Assembly (NCBI GenBank): GCA_022759165.1
Contig: JAEMPT010000058.1
Location: 1 to 22,286, forward strand
Direction: 5' to 3'
Length of the DNA: 22,286 bases
Source of the DNA: Thermoprotei archaeon
GTDB taxonomy: Archaea > Thermoproteota > Thermoprotei_A > Sulfolobales > Fervidicoccaceae
Part shown: in pieces, positions 21,574 to 22,286 of the stretch
How the letters are laid out: each line of letters starts with the position of its first letter
Numbering within the stretch: the stretch's first letter is position 1
The notes under the pieces: generated by a model
The model's database searches: none
Seen by the model: only the letters and a program-made list of their open reading frames with translations
Told to the model about the DNA's origin: nothing
Translations under genes and position numbers: made by a program

Positions 21574-22286
21574 TTGGTAGAATTAAACAAAGATACAGCG
21601 TTGAAAATGTACAAAGACATGATAAAAATACGCTACTTCGAGGATACTATAAGGAAGTACTATTATGAAGGAAAGCAACCCATCTTCAATATAGCGGCCG
21701 GCCCGATCCCTGGCGAGATGCATCTGGCCGCTGGGCAGGAACCTGCTGCCGTAGGAATGGCAGTTCACCTAAAAAAGGAGGACTTCATTTCGGCTACCCA
21801 TAGGCCTCACCACATTGCTATAGCAAAAGGCGTAGATCTGAAGAAGATGGCGGCAGAAATCTTTGGAAAGTCTACCGGTCTAGGGAAGGGGAAAGGAGGC
21901 CACATGCACCTGTTCGATGTCAATGCATCTTTTGGATGCAGCGGAATAGTCGGAGCCTCCTTCCCTCAGGCAGTTGGAGCAGGATTGGCGTTCAAAAAGC
22001 TAGGGAAGAACAATGTTGCGGTCGCTTATGGCGGCGACGGCGCCGCCAACCAGGGCACATTTCATGAGGCTCTGAACTTAGCTGCGCTTTGGAATTTGCC
22101 CGTCATATTTGTAATCGAAGATAACAAATACGCGATAAGCGTTCCCAAGTCAAAATCGACAGCGGTTTCAAGGAATGCTGATAGAGCAGTGGCATATGGC
22201 ATACCTGGGGTATTCATACCGGACAATGACCTGTTTGCCATGTTTGAGGCTTCAAAGGAGGCGGTTGAAAGGGCACGCTCCGGCAA
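21574..22286 (+). CDS. 2-oxoacid (pyruvate/acetoin) dehydrogenase E1 component alpha subunit, partial
   Basis: 237 codons are present and the gene runs off the window end. Features of the E1 alpha family: YFEDTIRKYYYEGK at the start, GEMHLAAGQEPAAVG near 47-61, ATHRPHHIAIAKGVD, FGKSTGLGKGKGGHMHLFD, then the thiamine-diphosphate/Mg motif GDGAANQG with EALNLAALWNLPVIFVIEDN ending in Asn184. It decarboxylates a 2-oxoacid or acetoin on thiamine diphosphate and passes the acyl group to lipoyl E2. The GKGKGGHMH region is shared with AcoA and PdhA, so the substrate is open. Archaeal operons of this type usually continue with E1 beta, E2 and E3, which would lie beyond this window. TTG is the start, set by GGTGGG and the five-base spacer. 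Confidence 0.9.
   Translation, partial: MVELNKDTALKMYKDMIKIRYFEDTIRKYYYEGKQPIFNIAAGPIPGEMHLAAGQEPAAVGMAVHLKKEDFISATHRPHHIAIAKGVDLKKMAAEIFGKSTGLGKGKGGHMHLFDVNASFGCSGIVGASFPQAVGAGLAFKKLGKNNVAVAYGGDGAANQGTFHEALNLAALWNLPVIFVIEDNKYAISVPKSKSTAVSRNADRAVAYGIPGVFIPDNDLFAMFEASKEAVERARSG

Noticed and set aside
1..22286. CRISPR arrays, insertion sequences, att sites, other tRNAs or rRNA
   Set aside because: No spaced direct repeats, transposase or integrase motifs, or additional cloverleaf patterns were seen by reading both strands.

Overview
The window reads as a chromosomal segment of a thermophilic archaeon, most probably a crenarchaeote (Thermoproteota). The signs are an eS25 ribosomal protein gene, a DUF1512-type membrane protein, an ADP-forming acetyl-CoA synthetase subunit, a class III (pilin-like) signal peptide on a solute-binding protein, TATA-type promoters, and ribosome binding sites built on GGTGA/GGTGG, which match an archaeal 16S tail. 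TTG and GTG starts are common. The order or genus cannot be set from the sequence. No insertion sequence, CRISPR array, integrase or rRNA was seen.

Layout. 1-6090 (+): a four-gene import locus, made of an exported coiled-coil protein with a C-terminal anchor, a solute-binding protein on a Thr-rich stalk, a fused two-domain permease and an ATPase. 6330-6885 (+): a possible 31-residue ORF coupled to an unknown 152-residue protein. 6951-10034 (-): a YtcJ-type amidohydrolase, a small one-TM protein and a DUF1512-like membrane protein. 10244-10329 (-): tRNA-Leu(CAA) with an encoded CCA end. 10416-11039 (+): a LysE-family exporter that seems to lack a normal start codon. 11194-12448 (-): a metallophosphoesterase followed by a degenerate Sir2-like protein. 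12731-13545 (+): eS25 and a winged-helix protein. 13546-14779 (-): an M24 peptidase, perhaps preceded by a Cys-containing small ORF.

14780-15185 has no convincing gene but holds hairpins and may be an RNA or a long leader. 15186-16598 (+): acetyl-CoA synthetase (ADP-forming) alpha subunit. 16661-18343 (-): NAD synthetase and a TatD/COG1099-type hydrolase. 18435-21514 (+): a tight six-gene run (small basic protein, radical SAM protein, small helical protein, glutaredoxin-like protein, class II aldolase, dethiobiotin-synthetase-like P-loop protein). 21574-end (+): the start of a thiamine-diphosphate 2-oxoacid (or acetoin) dehydrogenase E1 alpha gene, cut by the window edge.

How the genes fit together. 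The first locus is a complete high-affinity importer with its own surface protein. E1 alpha and the ADP-forming CoA ligase could act in series (2-oxoacid to acyl-CoA, then acyl-CoA to acid plus ATP), but the partner subunits of both lie outside the window. The less ordinary parts are the catalytically stripped sirtuin-like protein, the uncharacterised operon at 18435-21514, two genes whose ribosome binding sites point to ATT codons, and several very small ORFs tied by their stop codons to the start sites of larger genes.
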